A stretch of DNA of 64,000 bases from Clostridium sp. E02 (GCF_003833015.1 NZ_RJLQ01000002.1:177751-241750); one strand, 5' to 3'. Shown: positions 38,329 to 47,068, counted from the stretch's first letter. Notes: generated from the letters alone by a model not told the origin. Numbers and translations: made by a program.

Positions 38329-39723
38329 GTGATTCATCAATATATTAATAATGGCTTCCATGTTATAATGGATGTCAACAGCGGTTCCGTTCATGCTGTA
38401 GATCCGGTTATGTATGATGCAGTCCGGATTGCAGCCGATCTGGTATCGGACCAAGAAGAACCTGCAGCACTACCAAACGAAGTAGAACGCAAAATCTTAG
38501 ACCAGTTGTCAGATCAATATGGGGAGTCTGAAGTAAAAGAAGCGATCCAGGAGATACAGGCACTCATTTTAAAAGGCGAGCTGTTTACCAGTGATGTCTA
38601 CCATGATTATGTGGTGGATTTTAAAAAAAGAAAAACCGTAGTAAAAGCTCTTTGCTTACATATTGCCCATGACTGCAATCTGGCCTGTAAGTACTGCTTC
38701 GCAGAAGAAGGGGAGTATCATGGACGCCGTGCACTCATGTCATTTGAAGTGGGAAAAAAGGCTTTGGATTTTCTTCTTACCAATTCTGGCAATAGAAAAA
38801 ACTTAGAAGTGGACTTTTTTGGTGGGGAACCTCTCATGAATTGGGAGGTCGTTAAAAAACTTGTTGAATACGGACGCTCAAAAGAGAAAGAATATAATAA
38901 GAAGTTTCGATTCACTATGACCACCAACGGTGTGTTATTAAACGATGAAATTATGGAATACTGCAATCGGGAGATGAGCAATGTAGTATTAAGTTTAGAT
39001 GGACGGAAAGAGATTAATGATCAGATGAGGCCATTCCGTAACGGAAAAGGCAGCTATGATTTAATCGTTCCTAAGTTTCAGAAATTTGCAAAGATGAGAG
39101 AAGACAAGGATTATTACATCCGTGGTACCTTTACCCGCAACAATTTAGACTTTGCATCCGATGTTTTGGAATTTGCAGATCTTGGTTTTAAAAGTATGTC
39201 CATTGAACCAGTGGTAGCACAGCCAGAAGAAGATTACGCCATTCGGGAAGAGGATCTTCCCCTTATCTTAAAAGAGTATGACGATCTGGCGGTGGAATAT
39301 ATCCGTAGACACAAAGAAGGAAAAGGATTTCAGTTCTTTCATTTTAATATTGATTTGCAGCAGGGACCCTGCGTTGCAAAACGATTGTCTGGATGTGGTT
39401 CCGGAACAGAGTATTTGGCAGTCACCCCATGGGGAGACTTTTATCCATGCCACCAATTTGTCGGAGAAGATAAATTTCTCCTTGGCAATGTAGATACAGG
39501 TGTGACCAACGCAGAAATCCGCGATGAGTTTAAACTTTGCAATGTTTATGCAAAAGATAAGTGTAAGGATTGTTTTGCAAGGTTTTATTGCAGCGGAGGA
39601 TGTGCAGCTAACTCCTATAACTTCCATGGAAGCATAACAGATGCCTATGATATCGGCTGCGAAATGCAGAAGAAACGGATCGAGTGTGCTATCATGATCA
39701 AGGCGGCTCTGGCTGAAGAATAA
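38329..39723 (+). CDS. scfB: SCIFF maturase, radical-SAM/SPASM thioether-forming enzyme
   Basis: 464 residues. An N-terminal precursor-recognition region (about 1-95) precedes the radical-SAM core with C116-x3-C120-x2-C123 (CNLACKYCF), which binds the SAM-cleaving [4Fe-4S] cluster. The C-terminal SPASM domain has many Cys (CHQF, CKDCFARFYCSGGCA) for auxiliary clusters. It installs thioether links in the ScfA peptide. The start is GTG with AAGGAG 7 bases upstream. It lies 18 bases before secDF, the usual clostridial neighbourhood. Confidence 0.96.
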   Translation: MIHQYINNGFHVIMDVNSGSVHAVDPVMYDAVRIAADLVSDQEEPAALPNEVERKILDQLSDQYGESEVKEAIQEIQALILKGELFTSDVYHDYVVDFKKRKTVVKALCLHIAHDCNLACKYCFAEEGEYHGRRALMSFEVGKKALDFLLTNSGNRKNLEVDFFGGEPLMNWEVVKKLVEYGRSKEKEYNKKFRFTMTTNGVLLNDEIMEYCNREMSNVVLSLDGRKEINDQMRPFRNGKGSYDLIVPKFQKFAKMREDKDYYIRGTFTRNNLDFASDVLEFADLGFKSMSIEPVVAQPEEDYAIREEDLPLILKEYDDLAVEYIRRHKEGKGFQFFHFNIDLQQGPCVAKRLSGCGSGTEYLAVTPWGDFYPCHQFVGEDKFLLGNVDTGVTNAEIRDEFKLCNVYAKDKCKDCFARFYCSGGCAANSYNFHGSITDAYDIGCEMQKKRIECAIMIKAALAEE

Positions 39724-39741
39724 AGATAAAGGAGAAAAGTC

Positions 39742-41895
39742 ATGAAAAGTAACAAAGGCAAAGGTCTTATTGGGCTAATTTTTGCACTGGTTATGGTGGG
39801 AGTGTTCGGTTATTTTGGATTTACCACCATGGGAGACATTAAACTCGGACTCGATCTGGCAGGGGGTGTCAGTATTACGTATCAGGCAAAGGCGGACAAG
39901 CCTAGTGCCGAGGATATGAAAGATACGATTTACAAATTACAGCAAAGAGTTCAAAACTATAGTACGGAAGCAGAGGTTTATCAGGAAGGGGATAATCGAA
40001 TTAACGTAGATATCCCTGGAGTATCCGATGCGAACGCAATATTAGAGGAACTTGGCAAACCAGGATCTCTTACATTTACCGATGAAACAGGAAAGACCAT
40101 ATTAAACGGAAATCAGGTGGCTACGGCCAAACCGGTGATCGCTGATGAGAACGGCATGAAGAAATATATGGTTGATTTAACCTTCACAGAAGAAGGAAAG
40201 AAGATATTCGGCGAAGCGACCACAAAGAATGTGGGAAAAAGAATCGCCATTGTCTATGACAGCAAAATTTATTCCAATCCTGTGGTTCAAGAACCCATTA
40301 CCCAGGGACAGTGCCAGATCAGTGGCATGGATTCTTATGAAGAAGCGGAAACACTTGCATCCACCATACGAATCGGTTCCCTTTCACTGGAACTAGAAGA
40401 ACTCCGTTCCAACGTGGTAGGTGCGAAACTTGGACAGGAAGCAATCTCAACCAGCTTAAAGGCAGGCGCAATCGGTTTTGGAATTGTTGCAATCTTTATG
40501 CTTATTGTATACTTAATTCCTGGCTTGGCTTCCGTCATTGCTTTGTCCATCTACGTAGGAATCATATTAATCTTACTGGCCGCCTTTGAAGTCACCCTAA
40601 CCCTGCCTGGAGTTGCAGGTATCATACTATCCATCGGTATGGCGGTGGATGCCAATGTTATTATATTCACACGAATTAAAGAAGAGATCGGTTCTGGAAA
40701 AGTGGTTAAGACTGCGATACAGACAGGTTTTAGTAAGGCGCTGTCTGCCATTGTCGATGGGAATGTTACAACTTTAATTGCAGCAGCAGTGCTGTTTTGG
40801 AGAGGTTCTGGTTCCGTAAAAGGATTTGCCTCCACTTTGGCAATTGGTATTGTTCTATCCATGTTTACTGCTCTGTTTATCACAAGGTTTGTATTAGGCC
40901 GCTTGTTCTTACTGGGCATTGAAAATCCAAAGTTTTATGGCTCGAAAAAGGACAACAAAACGATCGATTTCTTGTCAAAAAGAAAAATATGGTTTGCGTG
41001 TTCCCTTGCGGTAATTCTTGTTGGCTTTGTTGGGTTGTATCTAAATCAATCTCAGACAGGAAGTATTTTGAATTACAGCATGGAATTTAAAGGCGGAACG
41101 TCTACCAATGTAACCTTTAATGAAGATATGTCACTGGATCAGATTTCTTCAAAGGTTGTACCTTTAGTGGAAGAAGTGACCCAGGATACAGATGTTCAGA
41201 CACAGAAAGTAGCAGGTACAAATGAAGTTATCATTAAGACCAAGACGTTAACTGTGGAAGAACGAAAGTCTTTAAACAAATCTATGGTAGATAATTTTAA
41301 GGTGGAATCGGAGAAGATTACAGCCGAAAGTATCTCTGGTGCGATTAGCAAGGAGATGAAGCGAGATGCCGTTGTGGCTATGATTATAGCAACTATTTGT
41401 ATGCTTCTCTATATCTGGTTTCGGTTTAAAGATATCCGATTTGCGGGAAGTGCGGTTCTGGCTCTGGTGCATGATGTTTTAGTGGTGCTGACCTTCTATG
41501 CGCTCTTTAAATGGTCCGTAGGTTCTACGTTCATTGCATGTATGCTTACCATAGTTGGATATTCCATCAATGCAACCATTGTAATCTTTGACCGAATTCG
41601 TGAAAATTTAAAGACACTAAATCGTCTAGAGCTTTCTGAAATCGTTAATATTAGTATTACACAGACCTTTACAAGAAGTTTAAATACTTCTTTTACCACA
41701 TTTGTTATGGTATTTGTGCTGTATCTCATGGGAGTATCTTCGATCCGTGAGTTTGCTCTGCCACTGATGGTAGGGATCATATGCGGTACGTATTCATCTG
41801 TATGTATTACCGGTTCTCTCTGGTATGTTTTGAGCTTAAACAAGAACAAAAAAAGCCAGAAGGGGAAAACAGCTGCTAAGAAACAAATAAAATAA
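39742..41895 (+). CDS. secDF: Fused SecDF protein-export subunit
   Basis: 717 residues combining SecD (about 1-400) and SecF (about 420-700) in one chain, each half with six membrane helices. Seen: GLDLAGGVSITYQ, a first-domain GMAVDANVIIF motif and the SecF-half TIVGYSINATIVIFDRIREN. It uses the proton gradient to aid release of proteins after SecYEG translocation. The C-terminus is Lys-rich. The order secDF-tgt-yajC is reversed relative to the common yajC-secD-secF. Confidence 0.96.
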   Translation: MKSNKGKGLIGLIFALVMVGVFGYFGFTTMGDIKLGLDLAGGVSITYQAKADKPSAEDMKDTIYKLQQRVQNYSTEAEVYQEGDNRINVDIPGVSDANAILEELGKPGSLTFTDETGKTILNGNQVATAKPVIADENGMKKYMVDLTFTEEGKKIFGEATTKNVGKRIAIVYDSKIYSNPVVQEPITQGQCQISGMDSYEEAETLASTIRIGSLSLELEELRSNVVGAKLGQEAISTSLKAGAIGFGIVAIFMLIVYLIPGLASVIALSIYVGIILILLAAFEVTLTLPGVAGIILSIGMAVDANVIIFTRIKEEIGSGKVVKTAIQTGFSKALSAIVDGNVTTLIAAAVLFWRGSGSVKGFASTLAIGIVLSMFTALFITRFVLGRLFLLGIENPKFYGSKKDNKTIDFLSKRKIWFACSLAVILVGFVGLYLNQSQTGSILNYSMEFKGGTSTNVTFNEDMSLDQISSKVVPLVEEVTQDTDVQTQKVAGTNEVIIKTKTLTVEERKSLNKSMVDNFKVESEKITAESISGAISKEMKRDAVVAMIIATICMLLYIWFRFKDIRFAGSAVLALVHDVLVVLTFYALFKWSVGSTFIACMLTIVGYSINATIVIFDRIRENLKTLNRLELSEIVNISITQTFTRSLNTSFTTFVMVFVLYLMGVSSIREFALPLMVGIICGTYSSVCITGSLWYVLSLNKNKKSQKGKTAAKKQIK

Positions 41896-41910
41896 AAGTA
41901 AGGAAAGAAA

Positions 41911-43053
41911 ATGAATTATAAAATCTTAGCCACAGACGGTCGGGCAAAGCAAGGTGAGCTTACCACCGTCCACGGTACGATCAAAACTCCGGTTTTTATG
42001 AATGTTGGTACGGTTGCTGCTATAAAAGGTGCAGTTTCTACAGATGATCTTCGTGAGATCAAAACGCAGGTAGAACTGTCCAATACCTATCACCTGCATG
42101 TTCGAACCGGAGATCAGGTAATCAAAGAATTTGGCGGTCTTCATAAGTTTATGAATTGGGATCGTCCCATTCTTACTGATTCAGGGGGATTTCAGGTATT
42201 TTCTCTCACCGGTCTGCGAAAGATTAAGGAAGAAGGTGTCTATTTCCAGTCACACATTGATGGACACCGGATCTTTATGGGGCCGGAGGAAAGCATGCAG
42301 ATTCAGTCCAATTTGGCCTCTACAATTGCCATGGCATTTGATGAATGTCCACCGCATCCGGCCACGAGGGAATATATGCAAAACAGTGTGGACCGGACGA
42401 CCAGATGGTTGGAGCGTTGTCGGTGTGAGATGGCAAGGCTGAAGACTCTGCCAGATACCATAAATCCAGATCAGATGCTGTTTGGAATCAATCAGGGGGG
42501 AACCTATGAAGATATCCGGATTGAACATGCAAAGACCATATCTGCTATGGATTTAGATGGATATGCACTGGGTGGCTTGGCGGTTGGAGAAAGTCATGAG
42601 GAGATGTACCGGATTCTTGATGAGACGGTACCTTATCTGCCGCAAGACAAGCCCACGTATTTGATGGGGGTAGGAACTCCGGCAAATATTTTGGAATCCG
42701 TGGAACGAGGGGTAGACTTTTTTGACTGTGTATATCCGTCCAGGAATGGACGGCATGGTCATGTATACACCAACCAAGGGAAGAGAAATATGTTCAACGC
42801 CAGATATGAACTTGACCACAGACCGATGGAAGAAGGGTGTCAGTGCCCAGCATGCCGCTCTTACAGCAGAGCGTATATCCGGCATTTATTAAAAGCCAAA
42901 GAAATGCTTGGCATGAGATTATGTGTCTTGCATAATTTGTACTTTTATAATACAATGATGGAAGAGATTCGCGATGCAATCGAAAATCATCGTTATGTGG
43001 AATACAAGGAACAGAAACTTTCTGGTATGAAAGTAGTAGAATCCGAGACATAA
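41911..43053 (+). CDS. tgt: Queuine/preQ1 tRNA-ribosyltransferase
   Basis: 380-residue TIM-barrel enzyme that swaps guanine 34 for preQ1 in tRNAs with a GUN anticodon. Visible are the nucleophile/acid motifs LTDSGGFQVFS and FDCVYPSRNGRHG and the zinc-binding CQCPACRSYSR with a later His. Length and motifs are normal. It sits 15 bases after secDF, with AAGGAAAG before the start. No queA is in the window. Confidence 0.96.
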   Translation: MNYKILATDGRAKQGELTTVHGTIKTPVFMNVGTVAAIKGAVSTDDLREIKTQVELSNTYHLHVRTGDQVIKEFGGLHKFMNWDRPILTDSGGFQVFSLTGLRKIKEEGVYFQSHIDGHRIFMGPEESMQIQSNLASTIAMAFDECPPHPATREYMQNSVDRTTRWLERCRCEMARLKTLPDTINPDQMLFGINQGGTYEDIRIEHAKTISAMDLDGYALGGLAVGESHEEMYRILDETVPYLPQDKPTYLMGVGTPANILESVERGVDFFDCVYPSRNGRHGHVYTNQGKRNMFNARYELDHRPMEEGCQCPACRSYSRAYIRHLLKAKEMLGMRLCVLHNLYFYNTMMEEIRDAIENHRYVEYKEQKLSGMKVVESET

Positions 43054-43149
43054 TGTACGAAAAGCAGTAGGTGAAAAGCAGGACTGAAGGTTTCCTATAC
43101 GGAGAAGGACAGGCAGGCGACGGATCTATATATGAAGGAGGAAATGGTT

Positions 43150-43446
43150 ATGTTATTAGCAACAGGCGGTGGCATGGGCATGGGTTTCTGGGTGATTTAC
43201 ATCGCAGTAATCTTTGGCTTTATGTATTTTATCGCAATTAGACCACAGAAGAAAGAAAAGAAAAGGCAGCAGGAGTTGTTTTCAAACATAGCAGTTGGAG
43301 ACAGCGTGCTAACATCCAGTGGATTTTATGGAGTGATCATTGATATGACAGATGATACAGTTATTGTTGAATTCGGGAATAATAAGAATTGTAGAATTCC
43401 TATGCAGAAAACAGCCATTGTTCAGGTTGAGAAACCAGAAATATAA
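43150..43446 (+). CDS. yajC: Preprotein translocase accessory subunit YajC
   Basis: 98 residues: one N-terminal membrane helix (about 8-28) ending in the family motif FIAIRPQKKEKK, then a small beta-rich cytoplasmic domain (VGDSVLTSSGFYG). It associates with SecDF. ATG 43150 is favoured because AAGGAGG (43135-43141) lies 8 bases upstream; ATG codons at 43132 and 43144 are too close or overlap it. Confidence 0.93.
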   Translation: MLLATGGGMGMGFWVIYIAVIFGFMYFIAIRPQKKEKKRQQELFSNIAVGDSVLTSSGFYGVIIDMTDDTVIVEFGNNKNCRIPMQKTAIVQVEKPEI

Positions 43447-43481
43447 AAAAACTACCCGGAAAAATTCCGGGTAGTTTTTTT
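43445..43481 (+). terminator. Strong terminator closing the scf-sec-tgt operon
   Basis: AAAAAACTACCCGGAA pairs perfectly with TTCCGGGTAGTTTTTT, followed by T-rich sequence; the A-arm overlaps the yajC stop. Confidence 0.95.
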
Positions 43482-43518
43482 ATCTCATAGGACATTCTGT
43501 CTTTTTTTGAGTTCCAGC

Positions 43519-43547
43519 TTGACAATTATTCGATTCCGTATTATACT
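43519..43547 (+). promoter_or_regulatory. Sigma-A promoter of the MarR-type gene
   Basis: TTGACA (43519-43524), 17 bases, TATACT (43542-43547). Confidence 0.88.
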
Positions 43548-43558
43548 TCAAACGTATT

Positions 43559-43576
43559 TAGTTCAAAAATGAACTA
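43559..43576. promoter_or_regulatory. Palindromic operator candidate for the MarR regulator
   Basis: TAGTTCA-aaaa-TGAACTA, a perfect 7+7 palindrome 11 bases after the -10, overlapping the expected transcription start. MarR dimers bind palindromes of this size, so negative autoregulation is the simplest reading. Confidence 0.75.
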
Positions 43577-43640
43577 TCAGCAATTCGGAACTAAGAAACA
43601 GCATAGGACATTTGACATATGATTTAGTAAGGGTTCTATT

Positions 43641-44132
43641 ATGAATTCTTTCACCGGATCACCAGGAGTAGAGATGAGAGAAGAAGAGATATACGTTCCT
43701 TTTTTTGCAAAAATAGATAAGATATGCCAGAAGGCATGCTGTCAGTCTGTGGCTGAATATGGTTTTACCCCCAATGAGATTTTAGTAATTATGTTTTTAG
43801 CTGACCATCAAGAGCGAAACAGCGCCACAGAGATTGCACAGTACCGAAACATCTCAAAGGGATTGATCGCAAAATCGGTGGAATCCTTATGCGAGAAAGC
43901 ATATTTGACAACAGAACGAGATGCGTTTGACCGCAGGCTAGTACGCCTTAATTTGACTAGGAAAAGCCTGGAGGTGGTTCAACAGGTTAGACAGTGTAAA
44001 AGGAATTTGATGGAGGAAATTATAGCGGGGATTCCAGAAGAGGATCTAAACGTTCTTCATCGTACATCAAAGCGGATGGAGGAGAATTTAAGAGCGCTAA
44101 ACGCTCCTAGATCCAACCACCATCCAGATTGA
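43641..44132 (+). CDS. MarR-family transcription regulator
   Basis: 163 residues (152 if ATG 43674, preceded by AGGAG, is used). A winged helix at about 45-115 has NSATEIAQYRNISKGLIAKSVESL as recognition helix region and a wing with D-x-x-D-R-R (DAFDRRLVRLNL), the MarR hallmark. C-terminal helices should form the dimer. The promoter carries a palindrome likely bound by this protein. The last 26 bases overlap the 3' end of the opposite SDR gene, so their transcripts are antisense. The ligand is unknown. Confidence 0.85.
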   Translation: MNSFTGSPGVEMREEEIYVPFFAKIDKICQKACCQSVAEYGFTPNEILVIMFLADHQERNSATEIAQYRNISKGLIAKSVESLCEKAYLTTERDAFDRRLVRLNLTRKSLEVVQQVRQCKRNLMEEIIAGIPEEDLNVLHRTSKRMEENLRALNAPRSNHHPD

Positions 44133-44838
44133 TGATCTGACCCGTTAGATAATAATGATTCTCCCCCAGCTGACAGGCAAGATCACCAACCTCTTCTGGG
44201 GTGCCAAGTCTTCCAGCGGGAATTTCATCGATTAGTGCCTGACGTTCCTCTTTTTGAAGGAACTGATTCATCTCGGTATCAATGGCACCACAGGCGATTG
44301 CGTTGACCTGAATGTTACTAGGAGCCAGTTCCTTTGCCAGAGCTTTTGTAAAGGCATTGAGTCCACCTTTTGTGGTAGAATAGGCCACTTCGCAGGAAGC
44401 GCCACATACACCCCATACGGAAGAGATATTGATGATCTTTCCTTGCTTTTGACTCAGCATCAAAGGGATTGCCTGGTGACAGCAGTTGAAGGCAGACGTT
44501 AGATTGGTTCGAATTATTCGATCCCAGTCATCAATGTTCATATCCTGCAAAAGTCCCAGATAGGAAATTCCCGCGTTATTTACCAATACGTCAAGAGAAC
44601 CATATTGGTTGCTTATTTGTGAAAAGAGTTCCTTACATTGGGCAGAATCGCCTATATCTCCTAAGTAGGAAAGGCAGGAGACACGAAAAGATTCCACTTC
44701 TTTTTTTGTCTGATTAAGAAGTTCTTTGCTATGAAGACAATTGATAATTACATGGTATCCTTTTTTTGCATAGGAGATTGCAATTGCTTTCCCGATCCCT
44801 CGGGAAGCACCGGTTACGAGTACAGTTTTACCAGTCAT
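44107..44838 (-). CDS. SDR reductase, FabG-like / EF-P 5-aminopentanone reductase-like
   Basis: 243-residue classical SDR: TGASRGIGKAI at residues 9-19, NNAGIS, catalytic Ser in SSVWGVCGAS and Y-S-T-T-K. Many clostridial proteins of this type, with the C-G-A-S-C-E segment, are annotated as YmfI, which reduces 5-aminopentanone on EF-P; a 3-oxoacyl-ACP reductase is the other option. No fab or efp genes are near. The start follows AGGGGTGATC. Its 3' end overlaps the MarR gene by 26 bases. Confidence 0.82.
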   Translation of the reverse strand: MTGKTVLVTGASRGIGKAIAISYAKKGYHVIINCLHSKELLNQTKKEVESFRVSCLSYLGDIGDSAQCKELFSQISNQYGSLDVLVNNAGISYLGLLQDMNIDDWDRIIRTNLTSAFNCCHQAIPLMLSQKQGKIINISSVWGVCGASCEVAYSTTKGGLNAFTKALAKELAPSNIQVNAIACGAIDTEMNQFLQKEERQALIDEIPAGRLGTPEEVGDLACQLGENHYYLTGQIINLDGGWI

Positions 44839-44872
44839 AAGATCACCCCTTTTGTTTGTTTATAATAATATT

Positions 44873-44901
44873 ATTCTAACAAATCAGCGTACAGATTGCA
44901 A
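44873..44901 (-). promoter_or_regulatory. Promoter of the SDR gene
   Basis: Leftward TTGCAA (44901-44896), 17 bases, TAGAAT (44878-44873). Confidence 0.7.
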
Positions 44902-44937
44902 TGTATGGATTTCCTAGTAAAGGAAAGGGGAGATAGA

Positions 44938-44997
44938 ATGAATATAGAAGATATTACAGAAGATATTACAGAAAGAAATAAGAAAGCAGGTAGATAA
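44938..44997 (+). CDS. 19-codon leader ORF upstream of trxB
   Basis: ATG 44938 follows a good ribosome site (AAAGGGGAG, 5 bases away). It encodes 19 residues with a doubled E-D-I-T unit and a basic end (RNKKAGR). The stop ends one base before trxB ATG. trxB itself has only a weak site (AGGTAG) inside this ORF, so the peptide probably couples ribosomes into trxB. The direct repeat AAGATATTACAG occurs twice in it. Confidence 0.5.
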   Translation: MNIEDITEDITERNKKAGR

Positions 44998-44998
44998 A

Positions 44999-45916
44999 AT
45001 GAGTGAGTTATATGATGTTGTAATTATCGGTTCAGGTCCCGCAGGATTATCCGCTGCCGTTTATGGCAAGAGGGCAGAACTTAAGATGGTAGTAATTGAA
45101 AAAGAGATGGCAAGTGGAGGTCAGGTTCTTAATACCTACGAGGTTGACAACTATCCAGGATTGCCAGGAATCAACGGGTATGATCTTGGACTGAAGTTCC
45201 GGGAACATGCAGAAAAGCTGGGAGCTGAGTTTTCCAACGACGAAGTACTTCGAATTGAAGCTGCCAACGGCGAATTTACAGTAGTAGGCGAAGAAAGAAC
45301 TTATGTAACCAAGACGGTTTTGATCGCAACTGGTGCCCATCATAGAAAACTTCGGGTTATTGGAGAAGAAGAACTGACCGGTATGGGAGTCTCCTACTGT
45401 GCAACTTGTGACGGAGCATTCTTTCGCAATAAAGTGGCAGCCGTTGTTGGTGGAGGCGATGTAGCCATTGAGGATGCGATCTTCTTAGCCAGAATGTGTA
45501 AAAAAGTTTACTTAATTCATAGGAGAAATCAATTACGAGGTGCAAAGACATTGCAGACTCAGTTGTTAAAACAAGAGAATGTTGAAATCATCTGGGATAC
45601 AGTTGTAGAGGAAATTGAAGGGGGAGATCAGGTCGAGTCTCTTACCATTAAAAATACAAAAACAGAAAAATCCGATAAGCTCGCCGTTGACGGTGTGTTT
45701 ATAGCGGTCGGGATCAATCCTCAGAGTGAGGCATTTAATAACCTTGTGGAAATGGATCATGGATATATCAAAGCGGACGAAGACTGTGAGACAAACGTAC
45801 CAGGAATATTTGCAGCCGGTGATGTTAGGACAAAACAGCTTAGACAGATATCGACGGCGGTTTCAGACGGTGCCAATGCCATCACCAGCGTAGAACGGTA
45901 TCTGACAAGAGTATAA
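44999..45916 (+). CDS. trxB: Thioredoxin-disulfide reductase
   Basis: 305 residues with FAD motif GSGPAGLSAAVYG near residue 11, redox pair C134-A-T-C137 followed by DG, the NAD(P)H-binding GGGDVAIEDA, and the C-terminal FAD motif GIFAAGDVR. It passes electrons from NADPH to thioredoxin. The second Gly motif and HRR (residue about 175) favour NADPH. No trxA is adjacent. Confidence 0.95.
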   Translation: MSELYDVVIIGSGPAGLSAAVYGKRAELKMVVIEKEMASGGQVLNTYEVDNYPGLPGINGYDLGLKFREHAEKLGAEFSNDEVLRIEAANGEFTVVGEERTYVTKTVLIATGAHHRKLRVIGEEELTGMGVSYCATCDGAFFRNKVAAVVGGGDVAIEDAIFLARMCKKVYLIHRRNQLRGAKTLQTQLLKQENVEIIWDTVVEEIEGGDQVESLTIKNTKTEKSDKLAVDGVFIAVGINPQSEAFNNLVEMDHGYIKADEDCETNVPGIFAAGDVRTKQLRQISTAVSDGANAITSVERYLTRV

Positions 45917-45917
45917 G

Positions 45918-45953
45918 AAAAAAGCAGCCAGTTCAAAATTCTGGCTGCTTTTT
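45918..45953 (+). terminator. Terminator after trxB
   Basis: AAAAAGCAGCCAG pairs with CTGGCTGCTTTTT around a 9-base loop. It also lies just past the 3' end of the leftward hpf gene. Confidence 0.93.
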
Positions 45954-45976
45954 GTAGAAATCAGGGACGAAACGGA

Positions 45977-46504
45977 TTAAAATTCTGGTTCAATCAATCC
46001 GTAGGAGCCGCCTTTTCTTTTATATACCACGTTTACTTCGTCGGAGTCTGCATTTAAAAATACAAAAAAACTGTGACCAAGTAGTTCCATCTGGATGCAA
46101 GCTTCCTCGGTATCCATAGGTTTTACAGCAAATTTCTTTGTTTTTACAATTTCCACCTGATCATCGATTGTTGTTTCTGTATCCATGAAAGCCTGGGAGA
46201 AGGATAAAGCATTCTGCTTTTTGTCTATTAATTTGTTCTTATATTTTTTTAGTTGTCGTTCCAGGATCTCTTCGACAAGATCAATGGAAACATACATATC
46301 AGTGCTTGATTCCTCTGCTCGAATGATATGGCCCTTTACCGGAATCGTAACTTCAATTTTATGGATTTCTTTTTGTACGCTGAGCCTTACGGTTGCTTCT
46401 GTAGCGGGGGCGAAAAAACGTTCTAGCTTTCCAAGTTTCTCCTCGATGGCTTGTTTAAGCCCTGTTGTGACCTCAATATTTCTTCCTGTAATAGTAAAAT
46501 TCAT
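45977..46504 (-). CDS. hpf: Ribosome hibernation promoting factor, long form
   Basis: 175 residues: N-terminal HPF/YfiA domain (about 1-100, MNFTITGRNIEVT, basic helix ERQLKKYKNKLIDKK) plus a C-terminal dimerisation domain (about 120-175, KKFAVKPMDTEEACIQMELLG). Long HPF joins two 70S ribosomes into a 100S dimer in stationary phase. AAGGAGCGG precedes the start and a consensus promoter lies upstream. Adjacent secA in divergent order is a common clostridial arrangement. Confidence 0.95.
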   Translation of the reverse strand: MNFTITGRNIEVTTGLKQAIEEKLGKLERFFAPATEATVRLSVQKEIHKIEVTIPVKGHIIRAEESSTDMYVSIDLVEEILERQLKKYKNKLIDKKQNALSFSQAFMDTETTIDDQVEIVKTKKFAVKPMDTEEACIQMELLGHSFFVFLNADSDEVNVVYKRKGGSYGLIEPEF

Positions 46505-46537
46505 AAGTCATCCGCTCCTTTTTCTTGAGATGGTTAT

Positions 46538-46566
46538 AGTATATCACTTTTATGAGAATAATTCAA
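46538..46566 (-). promoter_or_regulatory. Promoter of hpf
   Basis: Leftward TTGAAT (46566-46561), 17 bases, TATACT (46543-46538). It resembles a vegetative promoter more than a sigma-B or sigma-H one. Confidence 0.82.
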
Positions 46567-46780
46567 TTGGATTGTAAAATTATAAGAAAATTTATGAAAA
46601 ATTCATGTGAATATTCTCATCTTATATTTTATCAATTTATAAAAAAACTATTGATGGACTTAAAAAAATGTCAAGGGAAAAATGGAATTATTCGTCGAAA
46701 ATTTGAATTTTATGACAATTATACAAAAATCATACAGTTTGATGTTCAAAGTAAAATACTGGTAATCCATGGCGAATAAA

Positions 46781-46896
46781 TGTGGATAATGTGGATAAGT
46801 CGGTGTATAACTGTTATTTTCTATAATTATGGGATTTGTTGGTGGGGATAAAAGTGGGGGAAACATACACAATCCAATGTGGATAATGTGGAAAAG
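46781..46896. promoter_or_regulatory. DnaA-box cluster
   Basis: Perfect boxes TGTGGATAA (complement TTATCCACA) at 46781-46789, 46790-46798 and 46879-46887, plus TGTGGAAAA at 46888-46896 and weaker TGGGGATAA at 46843-46851 and GGTGTATAA at 46802-46810. All are in one direction. They come as two head-to-tail pairs with no spacer, about 90 bases apart, next to an A/T-rich stretch. No dnaA or dnaN gene is near. Confidence 0.8.
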
Positions 46897-47039
46897 TTAA
46901 AAATCGAACAAATTTTTTGTGCAATGTGTCAGGTTTACCATAATTCTTTCCCCATTTGCTGCCGTTTGCTGGGGAATTAGGAAGGACTTGGTAACGAATG
47001 GTCTGAATGTTACCAGAATGTTAATTTTTTATGAATTCA

Positions 47040-47068
47040 TTGAATTAAAGAGGAGTTAGTGCTACAAT
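47040..47068 (+). promoter_or_regulatory. Promoter of secA
   Basis: TTGAAT (47040-47045), 17 bases, TACAAT (47063-47068). The leader is about 43 bases. Confidence 0.8.

Noticed and set aside
46552..46779. 75-codon open frame between hpf and secA
   Set aside because: No ribosome site, composition follows the A/T-rich spacer, it overlaps the hpf promoter, and no motif is visible.
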